Of a stretch of DNA of 64,000 bases, positions 36,838 to 46,707 are shown one piece after another; the stretch's first letter is position 1, and every line of letters begins with the position of its first letter. Position numbers and translations under genes: made by a program. The notes beneath the pieces were generated by a model. The model ran no database searches, had not been told where the DNA came from, and saw only the letters and a program-made list of their open reading frames with translations. Origin of the DNA: Bacteroidales bacterium (GTDB lineage: Bacteria > Bacteroidota > Bacteroidia > Bacteroidales > UBA4417); assembly GCA_016707705.1 (NCBI GenBank), contig JADJHD010000006.1, positions 62,001 to 126,000 on the forward strand. The letters are read 5' to 3'.

Positions 36838-37938
36838 TTACCTTAATGAAAGGCAAGCATCCTTGATGATTTTTTCCATGGCAAGGGAGTTTCTCTCCAT
36901 TGCTTCAATCAGCCTGAACTGCACTCTGGCACGATCCAGGTTATGAGTCGGGTAACTGGTCCTGAAATAGGGGTCACCGTCAATATAATCAGTGAGAAAC
37001 CGCAAGCCGATTATGAAGGTCATGTATCTTGCTGAGAAAGCCAGCAGATTGATTTCTTCATTGGTAAGGCTTTGATGGGTGGTGCTCATAAATCCCTTCG
37101 CGTAGGCCTCAAAAATTGGAAGGTTCAGGTCAACCCTGCTGAGATCACGTTCATCTTCACAGGCTGTGTTTGCAGTAGTTCTGATGGCGTCACCGAAATC
37201 GAACAATACACTGCCCGGCATCACGGTATCGAGGTCCACGATGCAGATAGCCTTGTTCTCCTCATTGAAAAGGATATTGTTGAATTTGGTGTCATTATGG
37301 GTAATTCGCATTGGGATTTTACCCTCTTTTATCCATTCAGGAATACGGAGCATCTCTTCAGAACGCTCATCTACGAAGTCAATCTCAGCTGAAACCTCTT
37401 TCCGGCGACCGAATGGATCTTTTTTTACGGAATTCAGGAAATTAAGAATCCTGGTTTCCATATTGTGGAAATTCGGAATTGTTTCCGTTAACTTCTGTGA
37501 AGGAAGGTCGGCGAGGTCAGATACAAAACGGCCAAAGGCTTTTCCACCCTGAAATGCAATTTCCTTGTTCTCTACGATGTCGTAAACATGAGTATCCGGA
37601 ATATTCAGGTACATCCTCCAGAATTCACCGTTTGAATCCTTATAGTATGATTTGCCTTCCAATGAAGGCACCAGCTCCAGAACTCTGAAGCCATCGCGGT
37701 TACCATTGTTAACCTTATCGGCAATATGACGGGTAACGGTTTCAATATTCCGCATCAGTCCTTCAACATCCTTGAAGATATAGCTGTTTACCCATTGCAG
37801 GAAGTAGCCGGGAGAATCTCCATTTGTCCGGATCAGATAAGAATCATTGATGTGTCCGGTTGTGATTGTATGGAAATCCTCAATGGATTCCTGAATTTTA
37901 AACTGGTTAGCAATGCCTATAATGTCCTTATTACTCAT
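36838..37938 (-). CDS. nahK: N-acetylhexosamine 1-kinase-like phosphotransferase
   Basis: A 366-residue APH-fold kinase closely resembling Bifidobacterium NahK, which makes GlcNAc-1-P and GalNAc-1-P with ATP. Shared signatures are the catalytic loop ITHNDTKFNNILF (Asp of the Brenner motif), the metal-binding segment IVDLDTVMPGSVLFDFGDAI, and the C-terminal NLDRARVQFRLIEAMER. NahK is about 359 residues, so length agrees. It starts one base after the stop of the nucleotidyltransferase gene, which implies a two-step module sugar -> sugar-1-P -> NDP-sugar. No lacto-N-biose phosphorylase (GH112) is present, unlike in the Bifidobacterium operon. It is cytosolic. Confidence 0.88.
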   Translation of the reverse strand: MSNKDIIGIANQFKIQESIEDFHTITTGHINDSYLIRTNGDSPGYFLQWVNSYIFKDVEGLMRNIETVTRHIADKVNNGNRDGFRVLELVPSLEGKSYYKDSNGEFWRMYLNIPDTHVYDIVENKEIAFQGGKAFGRFVSDLADLPSQKLTETIPNFHNMETRILNFLNSVKKDPFGRRKEVSAEIDFVDERSEEMLRIPEWIKEGKIPMRITHNDTKFNNILFNEENKAICIVDLDTVMPGSVLFDFGDAIRTTANTACEDERDLSRVDLNLPIFEAYAKGFMSTTHQSLTNEEINLLAFSARYMTFIIGLRFLTDYIDGDPYFRTSYPTHNLDRARVQFRLIEAMERNSLAMEKIIKDACLSLR

Positions 37939-37939
37939 A

Positions 37940-38848
37940 TTACGCCCAAAGTTTTTCAGGGTAGACTCCTTCCCTGATCAGTTCGCCAAGTTTTTTAATT
38001 ACCAGTGGTTTATCTTCCTTATAGGTTACCCCGAACCATTTGTCATGGCTTTGCAGAACCTTAACCCTGGCATGCCCACCCTTAATCAGCAGGTCAACAG
38101 CCAGCGGAATATAAAACTCGGCTTTCAGGTTGGCTATATTATCTTTGATGAAGTTAATAAACAGAGGTTCAGCCATCCTGAAGAAGGAAGGAGTAAAACC
38201 CCAGAAATTCATGGACACGATATCAGTTTCCTTCAGAGGAGTTGTCTCCCCATTGTCCTGAATATCAGCTATTCCATTGTTTGTATATTGTATTTTGGTT
38301 TTTTCAGTCACCTCCGAAAGCCAGGATTCTGAATCCATATGGCAGATTCCCCTGGAGACGGAGCCAAATTCGCTCATTGTATTGTGAAGGTCATATCCAA
38401 CCATCGCGAAGTCAGTATCACTCTTTTCATCCAGTGACATCAGATAGTCGGCCATCACCTTATAGGCACCGGCTCCGTAAAAGTCATCTGCATTGATAGC
38501 TGCGAATGGTTCCTTTACCTTTTCTGCTGCCATAAGGATGGCGTGTCCTGTTCCCCAGGGTTTTACACGTCCTTCCGGGACTTTCAGTCCTTCGGGCAGT
38601 TTGTCGAGTTCCTGGAACACGTAATCCACTTCAATCCTGCCTGCCAGTTTCGAGATAAACACTTCGCGGAAGTCATTTTCAATATCTTTCCTGATGATGA
38701 ACACTACCTTGCCGAATCCGGCCCTGATAGCGTCATAGATGGAATAGTCAATTATGGTTTCGCCATTAGGACCAACAGGGTCAATCTGTTTAAGGCTGCC
38801 ATATCTGCTGCCCATACCGGCAGCCATTACCAATAAGGTTGGTTTCAT
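37940..38848 (-). CDS. Sugar-1-phosphate nucleotidyltransferase
   Basis: A 302-residue NTP-transferase of the GT-A-like fold. The nucleotide-binding motif is MAAGMGSRYGSLKQIDPVGP (GxGxRxxxxxK form). Metal-binding and substrate residues lie in FAAINADDFYGAGAY and VSMNFWGFTP. There is no C-terminal hexapeptide acetyltransferase domain as in GlmU. One base separates it from the NahK-like kinase, so it probably converts HexNAc-1-P to UDP-HexNAc or a related NDP-sugar. Bacteroidota homologues are often annotated only as nucleotidyltransferase; the substrate is inferred from context. Confidence 0.85.
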   Translation of the reverse strand: MKPTLLVMAAGMGSRYGSLKQIDPVGPNGETIIDYSIYDAIRAGFGKVVFIIRKDIENDFREVFISKLAGRIEVDYVFQELDKLPEGLKVPEGRVKPWGTGHAILMAAEKVKEPFAAINADDFYGAGAYKVMADYLMSLDEKSDTDFAMVGYDLHNTMSEFGSVSRGICHMDSESWLSEVTEKTKIQYTNNGIADIQDNGETTPLKETDIVSMNFWGFTPSFFRMAEPLFINFIKDNIANLKAEFYIPLAVDLLIKGGHARVKVLQSHDKWFGVTYKEDKPLVIKKLGELIREGVYPEKLWA

Positions 38849-38871
38849 ATCTGAGGGTTACTTGCTGCTTT

Positions 38872-40209
38872 TTACCTTGTGACCAGGGTTGCATAATAAA
38901 TAATGAAGAGGTAAACCGGCACCATAATCCACAATGCCTGCTGGAATCCGATGGATTGTCCGAGTTTTGCATAGGTCGGTGGAATAAGGGCTCCACCGGC
39001 AATTCCCATTACAAGAAGTGCAGATCCAATCTTGGTATACTTGCCGAGATTATTGAGTGCGAGCGGCCATATTGCAGGCCACATCAGTGCATTTGCCCAG
39101 CCCAGCAGTGTAACGAAGAATACTGCATTTGGAATCATTGGAATGTTAAATCCTAAACCTGTATTTAACCATCCAAACATTGAGCTGAAGAGACTATTAT
39201 CAGTCACTGAAGATACAGCCGCTCCAAGTGCAAACAATGCACCCAGCAGGGCTGAAATTACCAGGGCTTTCGACTGACTGATTATTTTTGGGATGAGAAT
39301 AATCCCAAGGATATATCCAAACACCATGAATGCCATGGTGAAGGCAGTAAGTTTTGGCGCATAGTCCAGTTGGAGCGACCTCCCGAACTGAGTAAGACTG
39401 TCACCGGCCATTACTTCAACACCTACATAAACAAAGAGGGTGATGATCCCGAGAAGAAGGTGTTTGATTTTGAGTGCGGCTGGAATCTGCTTTACAAATC
39501 CCTTTAAGGTTTCATTATCGTCTTCTTCCATGTCGATCTGATTTGGAAGACTGGAGTATTTTACCAGAATGCCAAACAAGGCAAGTATCACAGCCATTGC
39601 GAGATAAGGACCTACTATTCTTGAAGCCAGTTCATTCAGAAGGAGTTCTTTCTGATCGAAGTTCAGTAAAGCCAGATTGCCTTCGCTGAATTTGTCCATG
39701 CCATGCATAATCAATGCTGTAAGCACCAGTGGACTGAAAACACCCGCCATTTTGTTGCATATTCCCATGATCGCCATGCGCTTTGCAGCACTTTCCCTGG
39801 GGCCAATAATGGTAATGAAAGGATTGGTGGCAGTTTGAAGAAGGGCAAGGCCGGTTCCGAGAACAAACAATCCGGCAAGAAATACTCCAAACTGACGTGT
39901 AAACGCTGCAGGAATAAAGATCAGAGCCCCAACAGACATAATGAGCAGTCCGACAAAAACACCGTTTTTATAACCGATTTTCTTCAGGACAAAGGATGAA
40001 GGTAAAGCCATTACGAAATAGGCAATATAGAATGCCAGCGTAACAAGGCTTGCTTCAAAAGGTGTTAATTCGCAAGCAGTCTGAAGAAAAGGCATCAATG
40101 AACCATTCAGCCAGGTCACAAACCCGAAAATAAAATACAAAACCCCGATGATCGTAATCGACATTATGTAGTTATTCCGGTTGTTGCCGGTTACAGCGTT
40201 ATTTGTCAT
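38872..40209 (-). CDS. FucP-family sugar MFS transporter
   Basis: A 445-residue proton-coupled permease with twelve hydrophobic helices. FucP-family signatures include YFIFGFVTWLNGSLMPFLQT in helix 1, PSSFVLKKIGYKNGVFVGLL, GTGLALLQTATNPFITIIGP in helix 4, and WPAIWPLALNNLGKYTKIGS. Related proteins carry fucose, glucose/galactose or, as NagP, N-acetylglucosamine. Neighbouring genes for HexNAc phosphorylation and deamination suggest GlcNAc/GalNAc or galactose. It lies 20 bases after nagB and 23 bases before the nucleotidyltransferase. Confidence 0.9.
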   Translation of the reverse strand: MTNNAVTGNNRNNYIMSITIIGVLYFIFGFVTWLNGSLMPFLQTACELTPFEASLVTLAFYIAYFVMALPSSFVLKKIGYKNGVFVGLLIMSVGALIFIPAAFTRQFGVFLAGLFVLGTGLALLQTATNPFITIIGPRESAAKRMAIMGICNKMAGVFSPLVLTALIMHGMDKFSEGNLALLNFDQKELLLNELASRIVGPYLAMAVILALFGILVKYSSLPNQIDMEEDDNETLKGFVKQIPAALKIKHLLLGIITLFVYVGVEVMAGDSLTQFGRSLQLDYAPKLTAFTMAFMVFGYILGIILIPKIISQSKALVISALLGALFALGAAVSSVTDNSLFSSMFGWLNTGLGFNIPMIPNAVFFVTLLGWANALMWPAIWPLALNNLGKYTKIGSALLVMGIAGGALIPPTYAKLGQSIGFQQALWIMVPVYLFIIYYATLVTR

Positions 40210-40229
40210 ATGCTTTTGAATTAGGTTGG

Positions 40230-42188
40230 TTAAACAATATTATATCTCACAAATACCTCAATGGCTTCATATTCAGCCATTCCGAACTTATCATAAAGCT
40301 TGGCAGTATTTCTGTTTCTCTCTTCAGCCCTCTGCCAGAATTCACGTTTGTCTGATCCCATGAACATGGCACCATCTTTCTGCGATTGATGCCTGAAGAT
40401 TGCATTGCGCTTGATTTCAACTTCTTCCGGACTCAGGGGAACGGCCATGTCGACCTTGTCAAGTTCCCATTCCTGCCAGGCACCACGATAGAGCCAGACC
40501 CTGCAATCCTTCATCCATTCGTCATCCTTCATTCGATGAAGTGCTTCAAGGATAATATCAATGCATACACGATGAGTTCCGTGAGGGTCGCTGAGATCAC
40601 CTGCGGCATATATCTGGTGAGGCTTGATGTTACGGAGAAATTCCATGGTTATGTTGATGTCTGCCTCACTTGCAGGATTCTTTTTCACTGTTCCCGACTC
40701 ATAAAAAGGCAGGTTCATGAAATGAATGTTCTCTTCCGGCAATCCGATATAACGGCATGAAGCACGGGCTTCTCCACGGCGAATAGCAGCCTTTATGGAT
40801 AGCAGTTCCCTTGGGTCGATGCTCTCCTTATTCTTGGTTCTGTAATACTCTGCAGTTTGCTTATAAATGTCTTCCGCCCCAAGTTCACCGAGATTGTAGA
40901 TGTCCTCATAATTCCTTACAAAATCAAGATACCGGAGTGCGTCATCATCGCTGACAGCTATGCTCCCGGAGGTTTGGTAGACAACATGAACCTGGTGATG
41001 CTGCTGAACCAGCCTTGCAAATGTTCCGCCCATCGAAATGACATCATCGTCAGGATGAGGACTGAAAAGAACAACTTTTTTAGGGTAGGGCAGCGCTCTC
41101 TCAGGGCGGGTGGAATCATCCACGCCGGGTTTGCCTCCGGGCCAGCCGGTAATGGTATGCTGAAGATCGTTGAATACGTCGATGTTAATCTTGCTGAAGG
41201 GACCATGCTCAGTAATCAGGTCGCTCATACCGTTGTCATTGTAATCGCGTTCTGTGAGTTTGAGCAGGGGCTTTCCGACCTTGATGCAGAGCCAGAGAAC
41301 AGCTTTCCTGATTAGCCTGTCATTCCATTTGCAGGTACCTACCAGCCAGGGCGTTTTAAAACGTGTAAGTTCTGCTGCTGCTGATTTATCGAGGATAATT
41401 GTTGTATGCGGGTGATTCTGGAAGAAGCTGGTCGGGATGGTGTCAGTAATCGGTTCCTCAACAGCCTGCTTAATGATGGATGCTTTTCCTTCACCCCATG
41501 CCATCAGGTATATCTGACGGGCTGACATAATTGTGCCAACGCCCATGGTTACAGCATACTTTGGAACATTCTCCTCACCATTGAATGAATCAGAGGTGTC
41601 GATACGGGTTAGGCGGTCAAGTGTGACCAGACGGGTTTTCGAGTTCATGGCTGAACCGGGCTCATTGAAGCCAATATGACCGGTACGGCCAATTCCAAGT
41701 AGCTGGATGTCTATGCCACCTGCTTCCCTGATCTGATTTTCATACTCCTGGCAGAAATTGCCTACTTCTTCAAGGGGGATATCTCCCTTTGGTATATGAA
41801 TGTTTTCAGGAAGGATATCTACATGCCTGAAGAGCCGTTCCCACATGAAATGATGATAGCTCTGATTATGTTCAGGATGGAGTGAGAAGTATTCGTCAAG
41901 ATTGAAGGTAATCACATTCTTCAGGCTAAGACCTTCTTCCTTGTGAAGCCTGATAAGTTCATTATACACCTGGATTGGTGTAGAGCCAGTAGCGAGTCCG
42001 AGTACAACAGTTTTATTTTCTTTCTGCCGATGCCTGATCAGGTCTGCTACTTTTATTGCAACTGCTTTGGATGCTTCGGTAGCGGAACCTACAACCTTCA
42101 CCTTCATTTTCTCAAAGCGGGTGGTGAAAGCATCATCATCGATGAGCAGTGGATTGTCGGAGGGATTTTCGTATTTCTGAAGATTCAT
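40230..42188 (-). CDS. nagB: Glucosamine-6-phosphate deaminase fused to PIG-L/LmbE deacetylase domain
   Basis: A 652-residue two-domain cytosolic protein. Residues 20-290 are NagB, which converts glucosamine-6-P to fructose-6-P and ammonia: LATGSTPIQVY phosphate loop, catalytic Asp98 in FNLDEY, His171 and Glu176 in GRTGHIGFNEPGSAM. Residues ~365-610 are a PIG-L (CE14-like) de-N-acetylase with zinc motif SPHPDDD (His378, Asp381) and the later SDPHGTHR motif carrying the third ligand. Both sites look complete. NagB alone is about 265 residues, so this is a true fusion, known from other Bacteroidota. No nagA is in the window, so the second domain may supply GlcNAc-6-P deacetylation; this is inference. 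Confidence 0.93.
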   Translation of the reverse strand: MNLQKYENPSDNPLLIDDDAFTTRFEKMKVKVVGSATEASKAVAIKVADLIRHRQKENKTVVLGLATGSTPIQVYNELIRLHKEEGLSLKNVITFNLDEYFSLHPEHNQSYHHFMWERLFRHVDILPENIHIPKGDIPLEEVGNFCQEYENQIREAGGIDIQLLGIGRTGHIGFNEPGSAMNSKTRLVTLDRLTRIDTSDSFNGEENVPKYAVTMGVGTIMSARQIYLMAWGEGKASIIKQAVEEPITDTIPTSFFQNHPHTTIILDKSAAAELTRFKTPWLVGTCKWNDRLIRKAVLWLCIKVGKPLLKLTERDYNDNGMSDLITEHGPFSKINIDVFNDLQHTITGWPGGKPGVDDSTRPERALPYPKKVVLFSPHPDDDVISMGGTFARLVQQHHQVHVVYQTSGSIAVSDDDALRYLDFVRNYEDIYNLGELGAEDIYKQTAEYYRTKNKESIDPRELLSIKAAIRRGEARASCRYIGLPEENIHFMNLPFYESGTVKKNPASEADINITMEFLRNIKPHQIYAAGDLSDPHGTHRVCIDIILEALHRMKDDEWMKDCRVWLYRGAWQEWELDKVDMAVPLSPEEVEIKRNAIFRHQSQKDGAMFMGSDKREFWQRAEERNRNTAKLYDKFGMAEYEAIEVFVRYNIV

Positions 42189-42236
42189 TCTTTTTTATTT
42201 ACTGTTTCACAGCTATCAACAAGGTATTCATTCAAT

Positions 42237-45200
42237 CTATTTGCTGAGTGGTTTGATTGTAAACGACCAGATGTAAGTTTTGGATTTAAGGAGATATTTC
42301 CCAAGCGGCCATGCACCCCAGCTGTCGTTACCACCAACGCCGCTCTGACTCAGGTCAATATTCAGGTCAATGAAAGGATTGGGGTTGAGGTCATTGATGT
42401 GTTTTCCGCCATGCTTGAATCCCTTCAGGTCGTCGTAGGTATAGGGAAGTGCGGAGAAACAGATAAGCGGGTCAGCGGTTACCATAAATCCTTTTCCACT
42501 GGCATCAGCAAAGCTAACATGACGTACATCGGTCCGGTAGCCATTTTCCTGTGGCCTGACATAGGGGACATACATTTCTGCAGGGGTGGAGCTGTACTTG
42601 CCAATGAAAGAGGCTGTTTTGCGGTCAGGATAATTTTCCAGAGGCCCCCTGCCATACCAGCTTACATTCTGCATGCTTTCAGGAATCCGCAGATTCAGTC
42701 CTATGCGTGGAAGTACAGGCAGATCTTCCTTCAATGGAGTGAGTTTATAATTTACTGTTACAGAACCATCGGCAAATACGATGTATTCAAGATCCAGTTT
42801 GCTGCTGGCATCAGGAAGTTCATAATTAACCGTGACAGAGGCAGTTCCGGTTTTTTCATTTTCTGATTTCATTGATTTGAGAACCCTGTTCTCACTAGCC
42901 TTTAACCAGCAAGCTGAGGATTCATACATACGGTTGCCAACGTCATTATCGTTTGGAGCCCTTCTGAAATTAGGAGTGAATCCGGAAACCAGCATTTGCC
43001 TGCCACCATATTCAAGTGATTCCATGATACCGCTGGACTTGCTGAATTTAATGGCGAAAGTCTTTCCTTCAATAATGATCTGGCTGGTTGTTTCCTGCTT
43101 CTTAAGCTGAACGTTGGAGAGCGGTTTTGGTTTAATAACTTCCGGTATTCCGGAAAGCACAAGTTGTTCAGAAGCCAGAACGTGGCCCTTCTGAAGCAGG
43201 GTCATCGGCTTGTTGGTGAGAAGGTATAAGTTCAGAAACAGTTCCTTGCCCTTTTTTCTGCATGCTGCAAGGTTCACAGGGATATTCAGGGTTAAGGATT
43301 TTCCCGGTTCGACGGTACCTGGAGTAAGGTTGCCTTTCTGAACCAAATTTCCATCCGCAATCACTTCCCAGAAGAGCTGATTGTCAGATAAATCGAGGAA
43401 TGAATACTTATTTTGGATGCTGATTGAAGTCTTGGATTCATCAGCAAGTGAAAACCCGACATATTGGTAAACTTTTTTCACTTCTGCCAATGAGGGGTGA
43501 GGAGTGCGGTCGGGGAAAACCAATCCGTTGCAGAGGAAGTTTCCATCGCTAGGAACGTCTTTCGGACCATAATCGCCACCATAAGCCCAAAATTTCCTGC
43601 CTGCGCTGTCTTTTTCAAGCAGAGCCTGATCCACCCAGTCCCAAATGCAGGCACCCTGCAGTTGCTCATGGGAGTCAATTATATTCCAGTAATCAATGAG
43701 GTTGCCGGTACTGTTGCCCATGGCATGTGCATATTCACACTGGATCAACGGTCTCGACTGGGGTTTGGAGGCATATCGCTCCATGCTTTCCGGTGATTCG
43801 TACATCGGACAGAAAATATCGGTATGATCGCTTAGTCCTGCTCTTTCGTATTGAACCGGTCTCGAATCGTCACGCTTTTTAATCCATTTATAGGTATCCA
43901 CAAAATTGCAACCATCCCCGGCTTCATTTCCAAGAGACCAGATAATGACTGAAGGATGATTTTTATCGCGCTCCACCATCCTGCGAGTGCGGTCGATGTG
44001 TGAAAGTCTCCAGTCGGGATTGTTTCCAAGGGTTCGGTCGGAATCATAACCCATTCCATGCGATTCAACATTGGCTTCATCAATCACATAAAGTCCAAAG
44101 GCATCACAGAGTTCATACCAGTATGGATCATCCGGATAATGGCAGGTTCGCACCGTGTTGATATTGTTTTCCTTCATCAATCGGATGTCGGTGAGCATCA
44201 TCTCACGGGAAATTACATGTCCCTTAACCGGATCAATCTCATGCCTGTTGACGCCTTTCAGCTTGACAGCCTTTCCGTTTACCAGGAGCAGTCCATTCTT
44301 GATTTCTGAGCTGCGGAAACCAATTTTATTGCTCAATGATTCCAATACCTTACCATTTTCATCAAGAAGGGTTAAGGTAAGCTGGTAGAGGTTGGGAATC
44401 TCTGGCCGACCATAATTTCGGAGCAGTGATTTTCCTGCTGAAGCGAATGCTGTCGTTCTGCAGTTTGCCTGCAGCTAATTGAATGCTTTCACTAAAGAGG
44501 GCAGTCCCTGGTTTCTCCGGATCGTAAAGCTTCACCTGAATGCTGGACTTGCCAAAGGATTCCATGCGTTTATCTTCCATGAGCAGGTCGATGTTCAGCA
44601 AACCATTGGTGTAGTTGTCGGTCAATCCGGCATGTACAAAGAAATCACGGATATTGAGCTGTGGTTTGGCGAAGAGGTAAACATCCCTGTTGATACCGCT
44701 CATTCTCCACATATCCTGACATTCAAGGTAGGAGCCATCGTTCCAGCGATACACCTGAAGTGCCAGGCGGTTATTACCCTTGCGGAGGTACGGGGTGAGA
44801 TCAAATTCTGCCGGTGTTTTTGAGTCCTTGCTGAATCCCAGGTATTTGCCATTCAGCCAGATATAGAAGAAAGATTTTACTGCACCCAAATGAATCAGAA
44901 CCTGTTTGTTGTCCCAGTCCTGAGGGATACTGAACTCTTTGAGGTAAGAGCCAACAGGATTGTAATTATGCGGAACCTGGGGCGGAATTGGATTTTGTGT
45001 GAAGAACTCATAGCGAACATTCACGTAAATGGGGTAGCTGTAACCCTGGACTTCCCATGTGGAAGGAACTTCTATGTTTTTCCAGTCGGAATAGTTGTAG
45101 GAATCAAGGAAGAAATCCCTTGGAGCCTGCATAGGATTATCAGCAAAACTGAATTTCCAGGTTCCATTGAGGGAGAGGTAATTTGTTGATTCCGACCATA

Positions 45201-45375
45201 GGTTCTTCAGTGCTTTGGCTTCAGAATCAAAGGGCAGCATGGTAACATGCGGCTTTTCGGTATTCAGAGAAACCAGAAAGGGATTTTCCCAATCGGGTAT
45301 ACTGCTGGTTTGCGCATAGGATGCGAGGGATATAATGATTGAAAGGAAGCAGATATAAACGTTCTTCTTCAGCAT
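42237..45375 (-). CDS. lacZ: Beta-galactosidase GH2 (LacZ type), interrupted by a one-base frameshift
   Basis: Secreted GH2 enzyme removing beta-linked galactose. Pieces are 44362-45375 (N-terminal) and 42237-44345 (C-terminal). Removing one T at 44403 joins them (LWSAEIPNLYQLTLTLL) into 1045 residues, normal for this class. It has a signal peptide (residues 1-21, SLASYAQ). The sugar-binding jelly roll has YVNVRYEFFTQNPIPPQVPH. In the barrel, the acid/base Glu lies in VIIWSLGNEAGDGCNF and the nucleophile Glu in RPLIQCEYAHAMGNSTG. The C-terminal bgal small-chain domain includes RAPNDNDVGNRM and WYGRGPLENYPDRK. Everything but the frame is conserved, so a sequencing error or recent mutation is likely. 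It lies 48 bases upstream of nagB and follows the ROK regulator. Confidence 0.92.
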
Positions 45376-45480
45376 GAAGCGGGATTTTAAGGGATTTCCC
45401 AGGTTCAGTAACTACAGTATATCCTTGTGACGCACTCCTGATTATACTTGATCAGGAAATTCAGAAGCAGTCAGGCAACC

Positions 45481-46707
45481 CTATTCCTTTGAGAATACCT
45501 TATTCATAACAAGTGCAACTGTTCCTAGCAGTCCGGCGTTGTTTCCAAGGCTGGATGTGATAATCTGGGCATCACGCCTGATTTTCGAGATAGTGTACTT
45601 GTTAAGGTTTTGCTGGATAGGATCTACAAGGTAATTTTCGGCCTTGGTAAGTTCACCGCCAATAATGATCAATTCAGGATTGAAGAGGTGGATCAGAACG
45701 GCGATGCCGCGACCAAGGTGTTCACCAATATGTGAAAGCAGGCTGATGGCAAACTGGTCGCCACGCTGAGCTGCATTCAGGATAACCTCGCTGGTGATTT
45801 TATCGAGATCATTATTTACGAGGGAGCTGATCTGTGTGGTAGCACCGGCTTCGATTTCCTTACGTGCGTTGCGGATCATTGTGGTTCCTGATGCCAGGGT
45901 TTCCAGACAGCCGATTTTGCCGCAGTAGCAGAGTTGTCCTTCAGGATCAACCTGAATATGTCCGAATTCACCGGAGAAACCGGAATTGCCATGGTATAGT
46001 TTTCCATTGAGGATCATACCAAGCCCGATTCCGGAACCGATATTCAGACAGAGGACATTCTGCTTGCCCATTGCAAGTCCGAATGCCTGTTCACCCAAAG
46101 CCATTGCCTTGGTGTCATGTTCAACGAAAACAGGATGATGGAAGCGGTCCTCAAAGAGACTTGAAAGAGGTTTGTCCTCGTGCAGGTAACTATAGCTTAT
46201 ACCTGTGTGTATGTCAATAAGGCCGGGAAGGGCAATGCCAATACCCATAAGCCTTGATTCGTCGATGTTGGCGTCTTCAATATACTGATCGACAGCTTTT
46301 TTGATTTCACCAATAATATCCTTTGTGGTTTCGAGACCTTCATTCAGTACCCTGATTTCGGCTGCAGGCTCATTGTGGAAGTTGAATAAACCGTAGCGAA
46401 CAGAGTAACGGCAGATATCAATACCCAGGACATATCTTGATGAGGGGTTGATGCCATAGAGGTTTGGCCGGCGACCACCGCTTGATGATCCGATGCCTTC
46501 TTCTATAAGAAGTTCGTCATGGATAAGTTCATCAATAGCCCTGGTGATGGTTGGGGTACTCATCCGTATTATCTTGCTGAGTTCAGGGATTGATTTACAT
46601 CCGTGGCGGTATAATTCTTCAAGGATCAGGAGTTTCAGGGCGTTTTTCTTGTTAAGGTTCGCCTTGATGTCTCCGGTGGAAGAACCAAATAGTAGCCGTG
46701 CAGTCAT
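45481..46707 (-). CDS. ROK family transcriptional regulator (NagC/Mlc type)
   Basis: A 408-residue protein. Residues 15-75 form a winged HTH (ILEELYRHGCKSIPELSKII, TPTITRAIDELIHDELLIEE). Residues 95-405 form a ROK sugar-kinase-like domain: ATP-type loop VLGIDICRYSVRYGLFN, GIGIALPGLID, EHDTKAMALGE, and the zinc motif LCYCGKIGCLETLASG with the preceding GEFGHIQVDPEG. It precedes lacZ by 105 bases on the same strand and is divergent from susC, ideally placed to sense an amino sugar (NagC-like) and control both units. It could also retain kinase activity. Confidence 0.92.
   Translation of the reverse strand: MTARLLFGSSTGDIKANLNKKNALKLLILEELYRHGCKSIPELSKIIRMSTPTITRAIDELIHDELLIEEGIGSSSGGRRPNLYGINPSSRYVLGIDICRYSVRYGLFNFHNEPAAEIRVLNEGLETTKDIIGEIKKAVDQYIEDANIDESRLMGIGIALPGLIDIHTGISYSYLHEDKPLSSLFEDRFHHPVFVEHDTKAMALGEQAFGLAMGKQNVLCLNIGSGIGLGMILNGKLYHGNSGFSGEFGHIQVDPEGQLCYCGKIGCLETLASGTTMIRNARKEIEAGATTQISSLVNNDLDKITSEVILNAAQRGDQFAISLLSHIGEHLGRGIAVLIHLFNPELIIIGGELTKAENYLVDPIQQNLNKYTISKIRRDAQIITSSLGNNAGLLGTVALVMNKVFSKE

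Noticed and set aside
41943..42866. A 307-codon plus-strand ORF opposite the nagB start and lacZ end
   Set aside because: It overlaps two firmly identified minus-strand genes and has no recognisable domain.
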